Positions 35,916 to 44,531 of a stretch of DNA of 64,000 nucleotides are shown here, in pieces. Each line of letters opens with the position of its first letter. Position 1 is the first letter of the stretch. Location: assembly GCA_020849275.1 (NCBI GenBank), contig JADLGO010000037.1:19473-83472 (forward strand). Direction: 5' to 3'. The position numbers and the translations under genes are program-made. The notes under the pieces are model-generated. The model saw only the letters and a list, made by a program, of their open reading frames with translations, was not told the DNA's origin and did not search any database. This DNA comes from Chthonomonadales bacterium. GTDB lineage: Bacteria > Armatimonadota > Chthonomonadetes > Chthonomonadales > CAJBBX01.

Positions 35916-36821
35916 ATGCTCCGTCACCGCCGTGGCTTTACGTTAGTCGAGCTTCTCGTCGTGATTGCCATCATCGCGATCCTCGCCGCGATGCTCTTCC
36001 CGGTCCTGGCGCAGGCCCGCGAGTCCGCGCGCAAGACCGCCTGTCTCTCGAACCAGAGGCAGCTTGGCCTGGCGGCCCGCATGTACATGGAGGACAACGA
36101 AGGCGCACTCTTCCGCCACCACGAAGGCTGGGTGCTCGACGACGGCACGCAGGTGGCGGATCTGCCCGCGACGGCCAGCCAGTGCGCGGGCGGCGGCCAG
36201 GGCAACAGCAACGCGGAGAAGCCGTGGATGATCTTCTTCCAGCCCTACATGAAGGGCCGCCACATCGGCTTCTGTCCGTCCGATCCCACCCCGAGATCGC
36301 GGTGGCTCGCCACCGACATTATGGCCTACAACGGCGGCATCAGCGAGATCGGGACCGAGTGCGACGCCGCGCCCGACGGGGAGCAGTGCCTGGCGCAGCG
36401 AGGTCACCGCACCATGTGGAGCTATCTGCTCAACTCCGTCTTCACGCACAAGTCCTGTCGCTACGCGATGGAGGGCGTGCTGCCCGGCTTCGCCACGGAC
36501 CCGGTGGTCGCGGGACTGCCTGAGCCAAACCTCATCATGTTCTCGGAGCGCAACTCGGCGGCGCTCGACGCGCCCGACAACGCCGAGTACGGCTACGTGC
36601 CGCAGGACGACTACGACACCTGGGCGGGTGAGGCGGCGCTCGTGCGATGGGGCAGCGGTCCGTACGCCGATCACGGGTGGGTTCGGTACGATCGCCACCA
36701 ACAGGGGGCCAACTACGTCTACGCGGACGGCCACACGAAGTTCATGCGTTGGGCCCGCGCCCGCCTCGATCAGTACCCGGACCACGTGGTCCGCAAGCCG
36801 CTTGCCGATCCGCCTTCCTAG
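35916..36821 (+). CDS. Type IV pilin-like prepilin with H-X9-DG domain
   Basis: A 301-residue exported protein with a class III prepilin signal: after MLRHRR comes the cut at Gly7/Phe8, [20 protein letters not shown], and Glu at mature position 5. The C-terminal motif [19 protein letters not shown] is the H-X9-DG signature found in DUF1559-type proteins that are highly expanded in Armatimonadota and Planctomycetota. The ATG at 35916, with AAGGAGG upstream, is preferred to a start at 35817. It may form pseudopili or surface structures; the exact role of the family is unknown. Confidence 0.88.
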   Translation: MLRHRRGFTLVELLVVIAIIAILAAMLFPVLAQARESARKTACLSNQRQLGLAARMYMEDNEGALFRHHEGWVLDDGTQVADLPATASQCAGGGQGNSNAEKPWMIFFQPYMKGRHIGFCPSDPTPRSRWLATDIMAYNGGISEIGTECDAAPDGEQCLAQRGHRTMWSYLLNSVFTHKSCRYAMEGVLPGFATDPVVAGLPEPNLIMFSERNSAALDAPDNAEYGYVPQDDYDTWAGEAALVRWGSGPYADHGWVRYDRHQQGANYVYADGHTKFMRWARARLDQYPDHVVRKPLADPPS

Positions 36822-36887
36822 GCGCCATGCGCGGCCTTCGGCCGGGAGCGCGGCCCCGCCGTGCCAAGCGGCATCCGCCGTGGTCCG

Positions 36888-37670
36888 CTAGCCGTTCGGG
36901 GCCGGCCCGAGGCACTCCCGGAGGAAACGGGTCATCGCCTCCCAGGAGCGGCGGGCGGCGCGCTCGTTGTAGCGAGCCGTGGGCGAGTTGGCGTCCGGGT
37001 TCGTGAACGCATGGACGGCACCGCCGTAGACGTCGAGTTGCCAGTCGGCCTTCGCGCGCTGCATCTCCTCACGGAAGGCGGTCACCTGCTCCCAGGCGAC
37101 GGCCGGGTCGTCGGCGCCGTGGCACACGAGGACGCGCGCCCTGAGGTTGCGCTTCTCCTCCGGCACGCTGCTGGCCAGGCCGCCGTGGAAGCTGACGACG
37201 CCTGCAAGGGCGGCCCCCTGCCGCGCGACCTCCAGCACGACGGTTCCGCCGAAACAGTAGCCGATCGCGCCGATGCGCGCAGGGTCGGTGAGCGGCCGGG
37301 CCTTCAGTGCCTCCATGGCGGCCGCGAAGCGCGAGAGCAATGCGGCGGGGTTGCCGCGCACCTCGCCCGCCCACTGCCCGGCCTGCTGCGCGCTGTCGGT
37401 AACGCGGCCCTTGCCGTACATGTCTACGGCGAGGGCGATGTAGCCCTGTTCGGCCAGCCGTCGCGCGGAGCGCTTCGGGTGCTCTGTCAGGCCCCACCAC
37501 TCGTGCACGACCAGCACGCCGGGCCGGCGGACGTCGGTCGAGTCGTCATAGGCAAGGTAGCCATCGAAGGTGTTGCCGCCATCGCCATACTCGAGGGGCA
37601 TCGTGCGAACGGCCGCGGCGGCGGGGCCGAGGGCGGCCAGTGTGAGCAGTACGACGAGCAGTGGTGTCAC
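36888..37670 (-). CDS. Secreted dienelactone-hydrolase family protein
   Basis: A 260-residue alpha/beta hydrolase. Starts at 37685 and 37682 exist, but the GTG at 37670 is preferred: GGAGGAGACC precedes it and the product begins with a signal peptide (TPLLVVLLTLAALGPAAAAV). The DLH triad is visible: Cys139 in GYCFGGT, Asp in CHGADDPAV and His in GAVHAFTNP. Members cleave dienelactones or other esters; the export signal suggests an extracytoplasmic ester substrate. It is monocistronic, divergent from the sigma-factor gene. Confidence 0.85.
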   Translation of the reverse strand: MTPLLVVLLTLAALGPAAAAVRTMPLEYGDGGNTFDGYLAYDDSTDVRRPGVLVVHEWWGLTEHPKRSARRLAEQGYIALAVDMYGKGRVTDSAQQAGQWAGEVRGNPAALLSRFAAAMEALKARPLTDPARIGAIGYCFGGTVVLEVARQGAALAGVVSFHGGLASSVPEEKRNLRARVLVCHGADDPAVAWEQVTAFREEMQRAKADWQLDVYGGAVHAFTNPDANSPTARYNERAARRSWEAMTRFLRECLGPAPNG

Positions 37671-37915
37671 GGTCTCCTCCATCATCAGGTGGACGCGACG
37701 GCCCGTTCCGTTCGGCGGGCGCACGCTACAAGACGATAAGGAGCCGCGGGCCGTCGAGTTCCCGCGGCGCCAGCTGAGGGGCGGCCCGGCTCGCGGCGGT
37801 CGTAACTTCCGGCGTCCCGGCGGCGTCTAACCGGTGTGCGGAGAGCGCCCGGCGGGCGTCCGGAGAGTGGCCGGCGCGCCGGGCCAGCGCAGCAGCCGCG
37901 CGAACCGGTTAGCCG

Positions 37916-38566
37916 ATGCCGACGATGCGTGAGGGCGTCTATCCGTTGGTCCTTGGGAGGCCCGTGAACGCCGACCCGCCAGCCTCCGCGTCCAGCCCGG
38001 ACGGGGACGTGATCGCGCGCTTCCTGGCCGGCGAACGGGCCGCGTTCGACGAGCTGTTCGAGCGCTATAGGGACTACGTCTACAACATCGTCTACGGAAT
38101 CGTGGGCCGCGCGGATGAGGCACGCGACGTGACCCAGGAGGTGTTCCTCCAGGTCTACCGGTCGCTGGGCAGCTTCCGGCGCGGCTCGCGATTCGCCACA
38201 TGGCTCTACCGCATCGCGGTGAACCGGGCGCTCGATGCGACGCGCAGCGAGAAGCGTCGGCGCTGGCAGTCGATCGACGAGTGCGGCAAGGCGCTCCCGG
38301 ACGCCGCGCCCACTCCAGAGCAGGCGGCGGCCCGCGGCGCCGAGCGCGACGAGGTCCAGCGCATCCTGATGAGCATGCCGCCGAAGCAGCGCGAAGTGAT
38401 CGTGCTGCGCTACTATCAAGAACTCGACATCGAGGAGATCGCCGCCATTCTGGGCTGCTCGACGACGGCGGCAAAGGTGCGCCTGCACCGCGCCCGGATG
38501 CATTTCAAGGAACGGTACCTCGTCGAGCATGGAGACGCCAGCGATGACTCGCAGCCCGTGCCGTAA
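37916..38566 (+). CDS. ECF-type RNA polymerase sigma factor
   Basis: A sigma-70 family protein of up to 216 residues. Region 2 reads IARFLAGERAAFDELFERYRDYVYNIV with DVTQEVFLQVYRSL, and region 4 reads MPPKQREVIVLRYYQELDIEEIAAILGCS with the HTH helix TTAAKVRLHRAR. The start is unsure: the ATG at 37916 lacks a ribosome site, while the GTG at 37964 follows GGGAGG at short spacing. Its end overlaps the anti-sigma gene by 23 bp, so the pair is coupled. It heads a three-gene operon. Confidence 0.9.
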   Translation: MPTMREGVYPLVLGRPVNADPPASASSPDGDVIARFLAGERAAFDELFERYRDYVYNIVYGIVGRADEARDVTQEVFLQVYRSLGSFRRGSRFATWLYRIAVNRALDATRSEKRRRWQSIDECGKALPDAAPTPEQAAARGAERDEVQRILMSMPPKQREVIVLRYYQELDIEEIAAILGCSTTAAKVRLHRARMHFKERYLVEHGDASDDSQPVP

Positions 38567-39509
38567 CGCCCGAGCGCTCCTTCCGGCCTACGTGGCAGGG
38601 GAGCTGACGGAGCGCGAGCAGCGCCTCGTGCGCTCCCACCTCGATCGCTGCGGCGCGTGTGGGGCCGAGGAGGGCGCCATGCGGGGCGCGCTCTCGCTGC
38701 TCGCCGCGCGGGCGCCCCGGGCGGCGCCTCCGGACCTGTGGGCTGGCCTCCAGGCCCGGATCGACCTCGAGGCGCCGCGCCGACCAGGACCGACCGGAGC
38801 GCCGCGATGGGCCCTTGGCGCCGCCTGCGCGCTTCTGGTTGCGCTGACGGCCTGGGCGACGATCTCCGTCGGCCGCGTCGGTCCGACCTCGGCCGCCGTC
38901 GGCCCGGCACGACAGCCGCTCGTCGCCCTTGTGGTCGAGCCCGTGAGCCCGTCGAGCCGGCTGCAAGCAGCGGACGCGAACGCTCCGGCCCAGGCCCGCG
39001 AGGCCGGGCCGTCTGCCGCGTTGCCCGCGCAGGCGGAGCCGCGGAGCCGCTCCGGGCCCGCCCCTCCCGCCCCGGAGCGCGCGGAGGCCGAACCATCGCC
39101 GGCGCGGCGCGCGCGCCGCGCCCCGCGCCGCCAGCGGCTGACCGCCGCGCCGCCGCCGGCGCCCTCGAGCTTCCTTGACGTGCGCGACGCCTCCGGCCGC
39201 TCGGCGCGCGACGTGATGCGGCTGGCGGAGGCGCGACGGATCGACCGTGCGGCTCGCGCCGATGCGCGCGAGTTGACGCGGCCGGAGGCGGTGACGGTGC
39301 CCGCGCCGATGGCGGAGGCGCGAGGGCGCCGCCCAGTGGTGTTCGTGGAGGTTCCGGAGGAGCGGGTGCGCGTGGGCGATCGGGTGATGCGCGTGCGGGG
39401 CGAGTCTGGTTGGGACGCGCGCGGCCAGCTCGCGGTGATCCGCGTTCGAGCGGAGGCGAGGGCCGTGCCAGACGGGGCGCAGGCGAGCCCGGCGCACCGG
39501 GACGAGTAA
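38544..39509 (+). CDS. Zinc-finger (zf-HC2) membrane anti-sigma factor
   Basis: A 321-residue regulator. The N-terminal anti-sigma domain has the zinc ligands Cys6, His32, Cys36 and Cys39 (SHLDRCGAC). One membrane helix follows (about 90-110, ALGAACALLVALTAWATI). The extracytoplasmic part is long, Pro/Ala/Arg-rich and mostly disordered, with a folded-looking end (RPVVFVEVPEERVRVGDRVM). The ATG at 38544 has GGAG nine bases upstream and is preferred to 38529. It should hold the preceding sigma factor at the membrane until a signal triggers release. Confidence 0.85.
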   Translation: MTRSPCRNARALLPAYVAGELTEREQRLVRSHLDRCGACGAEEGAMRGALSLLAARAPRAAPPDLWAGLQARIDLEAPRRPGPTGAPRWALGAACALLVALTAWATISVGRVGPTSAAVGPARQPLVALVVEPVSPSSRLQAADANAPAQAREAGPSAALPAQAEPRSRSGPAPPAPERAEAEPSPARRARRAPRRQRLTAAPPPAPSSFLDVRDASGRSARDVMRLAEARRIDRAARADARELTRPEAVTVPAPMAEARGRRPVVFVEVPEERVRVGDRVMRVRGESGWDARGQLAVIRVRAEARAVPDGAQASPAHRDE

Positions 39510-39552
39510 CCGTGCGGTCGGTCGGCGGCCGTCGCGGCGGGAGAGGGCAGGC

Positions 39553-40452
39553 ATGCCGCGGGCAGGGGTGATCGGGATGCTGGGGCTGGCGGCGGCGCTC
39601 GCAGGGCCGGCGGCGGCGCAGTCGAGCGGCCCGAGGTCGTCGCGACCGGGCTTCGTGCTCGCCGAGACCGCGCCGGCGCGCGGCATCCGGCCGGCCCGCT
39701 ACGATCTGGAGGCCTACGGGGCCGACATCGGCGAGGTACTGACCGCGATCCTGCGCAAGGCCGGCCGGGAATTCAGCATCGATCAGGATGTGCGGGGTCC
39801 CGTCAGCCTCATTGCGCGTGATGCCACGCTGGAGCGGATCCTGGAGCGCGTGGGCCAGGCCGCGCGGCCCCCGCTCCGCGTCACGCGCGATGGCTTCGTT
39901 CGCGTCTCGCTGGCGTCCCTCGGTCGGCTCCCAGCCACGGATACGGCGGACCAGCCGCCGGGTGGCCCGCATCCAGCCCTGCAGGGCCCGCTGCGGATGC
40001 CCGGCGGCTACCCGCAGGCGCCGCTTCTGCAGCAGATGGCGCTCGCCCGGCCGGTCACGCTGCACATCCCCGACGACCGGGCGGTGCCGCTCGCGACGGC
40101 GATGCGCGAGATCTCGGCGCAGACGCGCGTGCCGATCCGCCTCGATCGGCGCATTCCGCCCGATATCACCTTCGCCGCCAGCTTCAGCCAGGCGCCCCTC
40201 TCGCTCGTGATGGACACGATCTCGCGCACCGGCGCGATGAAGTGGATGCTTCAGCCGGACGGCTCGCTGCTCCTCTCGCCGACCGACTGGGTGCGTCTGG
40301 CGCTCGGCCGCTCGGTCGTGGCGGGCTTTCCCGGCCAGCCATGCCCGAAGTGTGGCCGGGCGATGATGCCGACGTGGAGCTACTGCCCATACGACGGCCG
40401 GTCGCTGAGCCAGCGCAAGGGGCCGTCCTCGCAGCCGCCCAGCCGGCCGTAG
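39553..40452 (+). CDS. Exported protein with two STN/secretin-like domains and a zinc ribbon
   Basis: A 299-residue protein with a signal peptide (MPRAGVIGMLGLAAALAGPAAAQ, shown here only to its Ala-Gln end). Two similar modules follow: residues about 52-120 (YDLEAYGADIGEVLTAILRK, then LERILERVGQ) and about 168-250 (TLHIPDDRAVPLATAMREIS, then LSLVMDTISRTG). Both have the short beta-alpha-beta pattern of the secretin/TonB N-terminal (STN) domain. The C-terminus is a zinc-ribbon-like CPKCG with CPYDG (Cys264, Cys267, Cys278), odd in an exported protein. It is third in the sigma/anti-sigma operon and may be the sensor or target. Confidence 0.7.
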   Translation: MPRAGVIGMLGLAAALAGPAAAQSSGPRSSRPGFVLAETAPARGIRPARYDLEAYGADIGEVLTAILRKAGREFSIDQDVRGPVSLIARDATLERILERVGQAARPPLRVTRDGFVRVSLASLGRLPATDTADQPPGGPHPALQGPLRMPGGYPQAPLLQQMALARPVTLHIPDDRAVPLATAMREISAQTRVPIRLDRRIPPDITFAASFSQAPLSLVMDTISRTGAMKWMLQPDGSLLLSPTDWVRLALGRSVVAGFPGQPCPKCGRAMMPTWSYCPYDGRSLSQRKGPSSQPPSRP

Positions 40453-40513
40453 CGCGGGCGCGCCGAGGAGAGCCGCGGGGCGCGGTCCTCGTTCCGAGGG
40501 GCCGCGCCCGCTT

Positions 40514-40527
40514 GCGTCTGGTACAAT
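40514..40527 (+). promoter_or_regulatory. Possible extended -10 element before the PhnE-like gene
   Basis: GCGTCTGGTACAAT contains TGG-TACAAT, a good extended -10 match (five of six to TATAAT). It ends 16 bp before the ATG, so the leader would be almost absent. The first 12 bases are identical to 13614-13625 ahead of the chelatase gene. No -35 box is evident. Confidence 0.3.
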
Positions 40528-40543
40528 GTGCCGGAGACGACCG

Positions 40544-41314
40544 ATGAGCGGGCGCGCGCGCAGGAACCTGGGCCGGGCGGTGGTCGCCCTCGTGATCGCC
40601 GGCGTCGTGTGGTGGGCGCTGCGTGGCAGCGAGTTCGACGCGGCGCGGCTGACCGAGGGGCTCGGGCGCGCCCGGCAGTACCTGGGCCAGATGTTCCCGC
40701 CGGACTGGTCGGTGCTGGGCAAGGCCGGGCGCGCGGTGGTCGTCACGCTGCAGATGGCCATCGTCGGCACCGTACTCGGCGCGGCCGGCGCGCTCCCGGT
40801 CAGTTTCCTGGCGGCCCGCACCCCCGCGCTGCCACGAGCCTTCAGCTCGGCCGTCAAGACGCTCCTGAACGTGCTTCGGGCCGTGCCGCCCCTCATCTAC
40901 GCGCTGCTCTTCGTCTACATGGTGGGGCTCGGGCCGTTCCCCGGCGCGCTCGGGATCGCGGTGGGCTCGTTCGTGATGCTCGCCAAGCTCTTCGCCGAGG
41001 CGCTGGAGAGCGTCCACCCGGCGCCCGTGGAGGCCGTGAAGGCCGTCGGCGGAGACCCGGCGCAGGTGTTCGCCTACGGGATGCTGCCACAGGCGCTGCC
41101 GCTCTTCGTCTCGCAGACGCTCTACGCCTGGGAGCTAAACATCGGAGCGGCGACGATCCTGGGCGTAGTGGGGGCGGGGGGCATCGGCTTCGAGTTGGTG
41201 GCGGCGATCAACTACTTCCAGTGGCCGCAGGTCTGCACCTACGTGCTGGTGCTCGTGGCGATGGTCCTCGTCGCGGACGCGGTGAGCTACCACCTTCGCA
41301 AGCGGTACACGTAG
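40544..41314 (+). CDS. PhnE-like ABC transporter permease (orphan)
   Basis: A 256-residue inner-membrane permease of the binding-protein-dependent class, closest in pattern to phosphonate permeases. About six hydrophobic helices are seen. The EAA loop that contacts the ATPase reads EAVKAVGGDPAQVFAYGMLPQA. Other markers are KTLLNVLRAVPPLIYALLFV and GAGGIGFELVAAINYFQWPQV. The ATG at 40544 follows GGAG. No ATPase or substrate-binding gene lies beside it, so its partners must be encoded elsewhere or lie outside the window; the substrate is inferred only from family. Confidence 0.85.
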   Translation: MSGRARRNLGRAVVALVIAGVVWWALRGSEFDAARLTEGLGRARQYLGQMFPPDWSVLGKAGRAVVVTLQMAIVGTVLGAAGALPVSFLAARTPALPRAFSSAVKTLLNVLRAVPPLIYALLFVYMVGLGPFPGALGIAVGSFVMLAKLFAEALESVHPAPVEAVKAVGGDPAQVFAYGMLPQALPLFVSQTLYAWELNIGAATILGVVGAGGIGFELVAAINYFQWPQVCTYVLVLVAMVLVADAVSYHLRKRYT

Positions 41315-41371
41315 GCGGGGCGGCGCGCGGCCGACGAGTGCGCCGAACCGTGCGCCGCCCGGATAGGGCCG

Positions 41372-42106
41372 CTAGCGGCTGACGGAGGTGAGGACGATGG
41401 AGCCCTGCACGCGCGCTCCGCTGGCGAGCGTGGTGTCCAGGAGGCCGCTGACCAGCCCCACATCGGGCACGAAGCCGCCGTTCGTGATGGCGAAGCCGTC
41501 GAACCTCTCGACCTGGCTGACGCCCTTGGCCAGATAGTGGCCCGCGGGGACCTCCACGGCCTGCCGGCCAGAGCCGAGCGTGAGCGTGTAGCTGTGGTCG
41601 CCGGGCGTCGTGAGGCCGAGGGGGTTCGTGTAGGAGAGCGTTCGGCCGTCCGGCGCCGGGTCCGGCAGGTAGAGGAACCTGGATGGCGGGTTGGCCGTCC
41701 GCGGCACCCACACGTCGTTGGCCGGGTCGATGGTGTCCGAGGCCGCCACGTTCATGCCGTGCACGAAGATACCGGTCGCGTTCTGCGATACGTACAGGCG
41801 CTGAGTCGCGGCGATGCCGCGCCCATCGAGCAGAAGCAGGTCGAACTTGCGGTCGAGCGCGCGCGTGTCGTTGCCGGCGGGGTCCTTGACGACGGCCGTC
41901 CCGGCCTGCACGGTCAGGGTGCTGGTGGTTTGCAGGTTCTGGGTTCCGCCTCCCATGCTGGCGGGGAGCGCGACCGTGCCCGTAACCCGGTAGACCCAGC
42001 GGGAGCCGGGCCTGAGCGTGTAGAGCGACTCGGTCGGCTCCTTCCCGCCGCCGCAGCCGTTCAGGGCGGCTAGCAGGACCAGCAGGGCGAAGAGGCGTTT
42101 GATCAA
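41372..42106 (-). CDS. Hypothetical lipoprotein
   Basis: A 244-residue lipoprotein I do not recognise. The TTG at 42106 follows AAGGAGG by seven bases and opens a short signal peptide with lipobox ALNGC (Cys18). The mature protein is beta-rich: TLRPGSRWVYRVTGTVALP, LQTTSTLTVQAG and QAVEVPAGHYLAKGVSQVE, ending IVLTSVSR. The N-terminal phrase of the kind YxLxPGxxWxYxV is seen in many envelope proteins of unknown role. It is monocistronic, divergent from the hydantoinase gene. The stop lies in a small palindrome (GCCGCTAGCGGC). Confidence 0.6.
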   Translation of the reverse strand: MIKRLFALLVLLAALNGCGGGKEPTESLYTLRPGSRWVYRVTGTVALPASMGGGTQNLQTTSTLTVQAGTAVVKDPAGNDTRALDRKFDLLLLDGRGIAATQRLYVSQNATGIFVHGMNVAASDTIDPANDVWVPRTANPPSRFLYLPDPAPDGRTLSYTNPLGLTTPGDHSYTLTLGSGRQAVEVPAGHYLAKGVSQVERFDGFAITNGGFVPDVGLVSGLLDTTLASGARVQGSIVLTSVSR

Positions 42107-42319
42107 AGCTCGTCCTCCTTCTGGCGATGCCGCCGCGAGCACCGTTCGGCCGGGGCGGCCGCTCCGCGGGCTGGCGCGGCGCGCTCTCGCCGCGAGCCAC
42201 CCACCCTCGCCACGCCGCGGCTGGCTACGGCCGTGCCGGGTTACCGCATTCCATCGTATCACCTCGCCAGTCGTTCCGTCAATAGAGGGGGCCAACTTGC
42301 GGGCAGGGGCGGGTTGCCG

Positions 42320-44359
42320 ATGAAGAGCGTCGTAGCCGACGGGCGATCGGCCGGGATCGCGCTCGTTGGCGTTGACACCGGCGGCACCTTCACGGACCTT
42401 GTCTTTCTGGGCGCGGACGGGCAACTCATCGTGCACAAGGTGGCCTCGACGCCCGCGGACCCCTCCGTGGCGGTCGCGCGCGGCCTGGCGCTGGAGGGGC
42501 TTGCGAGGGACTCCACGGTAGTCCACGGGACGACGGTGGCCACCAACGCACTGCTTCAGCGGCGGGGGGCGCGCGTCGGCCTCATCACCACGCGCGGCTT
42601 CGCCGATGTGCTGGAGATCGCGCGCCAGCAGCGCGACGCGCTCTACGCCCTGGAGCCCACCCCGAGGCTTCCGCTCGTGCCGCGCGAGCGGCGGGCGGAG
42701 GTCAACGAGCGCGTGGACTGGCGCGGAGCTGCCGTGGAGTCGCTCGACACCGGCACCGTCGAGCGCGCCCTGGACGAGCTTGTGCGCGCTGGCGTCGACT
42801 CGGTGGCGGTCTGCCTGCTCTTCTCGTTTCTTCTGCCCGACCACGAGCGCGAGGTGGGCCGGCGCGCCGCCGCGCGCGGCCTGCCGGTGTCGCTGTCGGT
42901 TGATATCGCCCCGGAGTACCGCGAGTACGAGCGGACCGCGACGGTGTGCGCCAATGCGTTCGTGGCCCCGGCGGTCGGCGGCTACCTGGCGCGGCTCTCC
43001 GGCGTGGTTGGCGCCGCGGGCGCCGCGCGTCTGCGCGTGATGCAGTCCGATGGGACGACGGCGAGCGCCGAGGCGGCTGCCGCCGCGCCGGTGCGCACGG
43101 CGCTGTCGGGGCCGGCGGCGGGCGTGGTCGCGGCGGCGCGGGCCGCGCGCGCAGCGGGGCTGCGCCGGGCGGTCACGCTCGACATGGGCGGCACTTCGAC
43201 CGACGTCGCCTTGCTCAACGGCGCGCCGGAGACGATGCGCGCCGGCGAGGTGGCGGGCGTGCCGCTCCTGACGCCGATGGTGGACATCCACACGATCGGC
43301 GCCGGAGGCGGCTCGCTCGTGCGGGTGGACGCGGCGGGCGGCCTGCGCGTCGGCCCGGAGAGCGCCGGGGCGGACCCCGGGCCGGTGGCGTGCGGCGGTG
43401 GCAGCGTGCTCACCGTGACCGACGCCAACGTGCTGCTCGGACGCATCCCGGCGCACGTTCGGCTTGCGGGCTCGGTGGCGCTTGATCTGGAGCGTGTGCG
43501 CTCGCGCTTCGCGGACCTCGGGCGCGCGCTCGGCGTTGAGCCGGAGGTCGCCGCCGAGGGCGTCCTGGAGGTGGTGAACGCGCGGATGGCCCGCGCGCTG
43601 CGCCGCGTCTCCGTGGAGCGTGGCCACGACCCCGCGCGCTACACGCTGGTGGCCTTCGGCGGCGCCGGCGGCCTGCACGGCTGCGCGCTGGCCGACGCCG
43701 TGGGGCTCGCGCGCGTGCTGGTGCCGCGCTACCCCGGAGCGCTCTCGGCGCTCGGGCTCGCGCTTGCGCCGGCCGGCCGCGAGCTCGCGCGCTCCTGGTT
43801 CGCCCCGGCGCTTCCGGAGCACGACGGCTCGGTACGCGCCATCGCCACCGAGCTGGAGTGGCGGGCCCGCAAGGAGCTTGAGGGCGAGGTCGGGCAGGGG
43901 ACGCGGCTTCGCGTCGAGGCTTTCCTCGAGATGCGCTACCGCGGCCAGTCCTACGCGCTGCGCGTGCGCCTGGCGCCGCTCGCCGACGCCGCACGCGCCT
44001 TCCACCGCGCCCATCGGCGGCGCTACGGGCACGCCGACCCGTCGCTGCTCGTGGAAGTGGTCGCCGTCGGGCTCGCCGCGCGCGCCGCCGGCTCCCCGCC
44101 ACGAATGTCCGGCGCGAAGGGCCGGCAGGCAGAGTTCCTCGCGGATCGGCGGAGCGGCCCGGGCTCGACGCGCGTGTGGTGGCGTGGCCGGCCCGAGGAG
44201 TGGCCCATCCTGGATCGCGCGGCGCTTCGAGCCGACGACGAGGCGCTCGGACCGGCGATCCTGCTCCAGGAAGACGCGACGACCGTCGTCGAGCCCGGTT
44301 GGCGCGCTCGCGTCCTTACCTACGGTGACCTGCTGTTCGCGCGGGGCGGTTCGGGTTGA
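42320..44359 (+). CDS. Hydantoinase/oxoprolinase subunit A (orphan)
   Basis: A 679-residue member of the HyuA/5-oxoprolinase/acetone carboxylase beta family, which hydrolyses cyclic amides or carboxylates ketones with ATP. The N-terminal phosphate-binding loop reads GVDTGGTFTDLV; a second actin-like block is VTLDMGGTSTDVALL. VHGTTVATNALLQRRGA and FGGAGGLHGCALADAVGL complete the family pattern. The ATG at 42320 has only a weak G-rich site. The partner HyuB, almost always adjacent, is absent here: the next gene is the SLBB exporter. Confidence 0.9.
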   Translation: MKSVVADGRSAGIALVGVDTGGTFTDLVFLGADGQLIVHKVASTPADPSVAVARGLALEGLARDSTVVHGTTVATNALLQRRGARVGLITTRGFADVLEIARQQRDALYALEPTPRLPLVPRERRAEVNERVDWRGAAVESLDTGTVERALDELVRAGVDSVAVCLLFSFLLPDHEREVGRRAAARGLPVSLSVDIAPEYREYERTATVCANAFVAPAVGGYLARLSGVVGAAGAARLRVMQSDGTTASAEAAAAAPVRTALSGPAAGVVAAARAARAAGLRRAVTLDMGGTSTDVALLNGAPETMRAGEVAGVPLLTPMVDIHTIGAGGGSLVRVDAAGGLRVGPESAGADPGPVACGGGSVLTVTDANVLLGRIPAHVRLAGSVALDLERVRSRFADLGRALGVEPEVAAEGVLEVVNARMARALRRVSVERGHDPARYTLVAFGGAGGLHGCALADAVGLARVLVPRYPGALSALGLALAPAGRELARSWFAPALPEHDGSVRAIATELEWRARKELEGEVGQGTRLRVEAFLEMRYRGQSYALRVRLAPLADAARAFHRAHRRRYGHADPSLLVEVVAVGLAARAAGSPPRMSGAKGRQAEFLADRRSGPGSTRVWWRGRPEEWPILDRAALRADDEALGPAILLQEDATTVVEPGWRARVLTYGDLLFARGGSG

Positions 44360-44385
44360 CAACGTGACGGCGGCTCCGATATACT
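44356..44385 (+). promoter_or_regulatory. Near-consensus sigma-70 promoter of the exopolysaccharide locus
   Basis: TTGACA (44356-44361, perfect -35) and TATACT (44380-44385, five of six) are 18 bp apart. Transcription would begin near 44392, giving a leader of about 140 bases before the SLBB gene's ATG. The -35 box overlaps the stop codon of the hydantoinase gene. Confidence 0.65.
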
Positions 44386-44531
44386 GAACCCGCATGGTTA
44401 CCGGGATCCGGTCGCCGGGGCTCGTGGGCGCTCCAGGCAGCCATCTCGGGCGGCGCCGCCTCCGGTTCCACCGCCGTCCGCGCTCCCCCCCCGGATCAGA
44501 CAACCATGCTCGACCAAGGAGACATTCGCTA

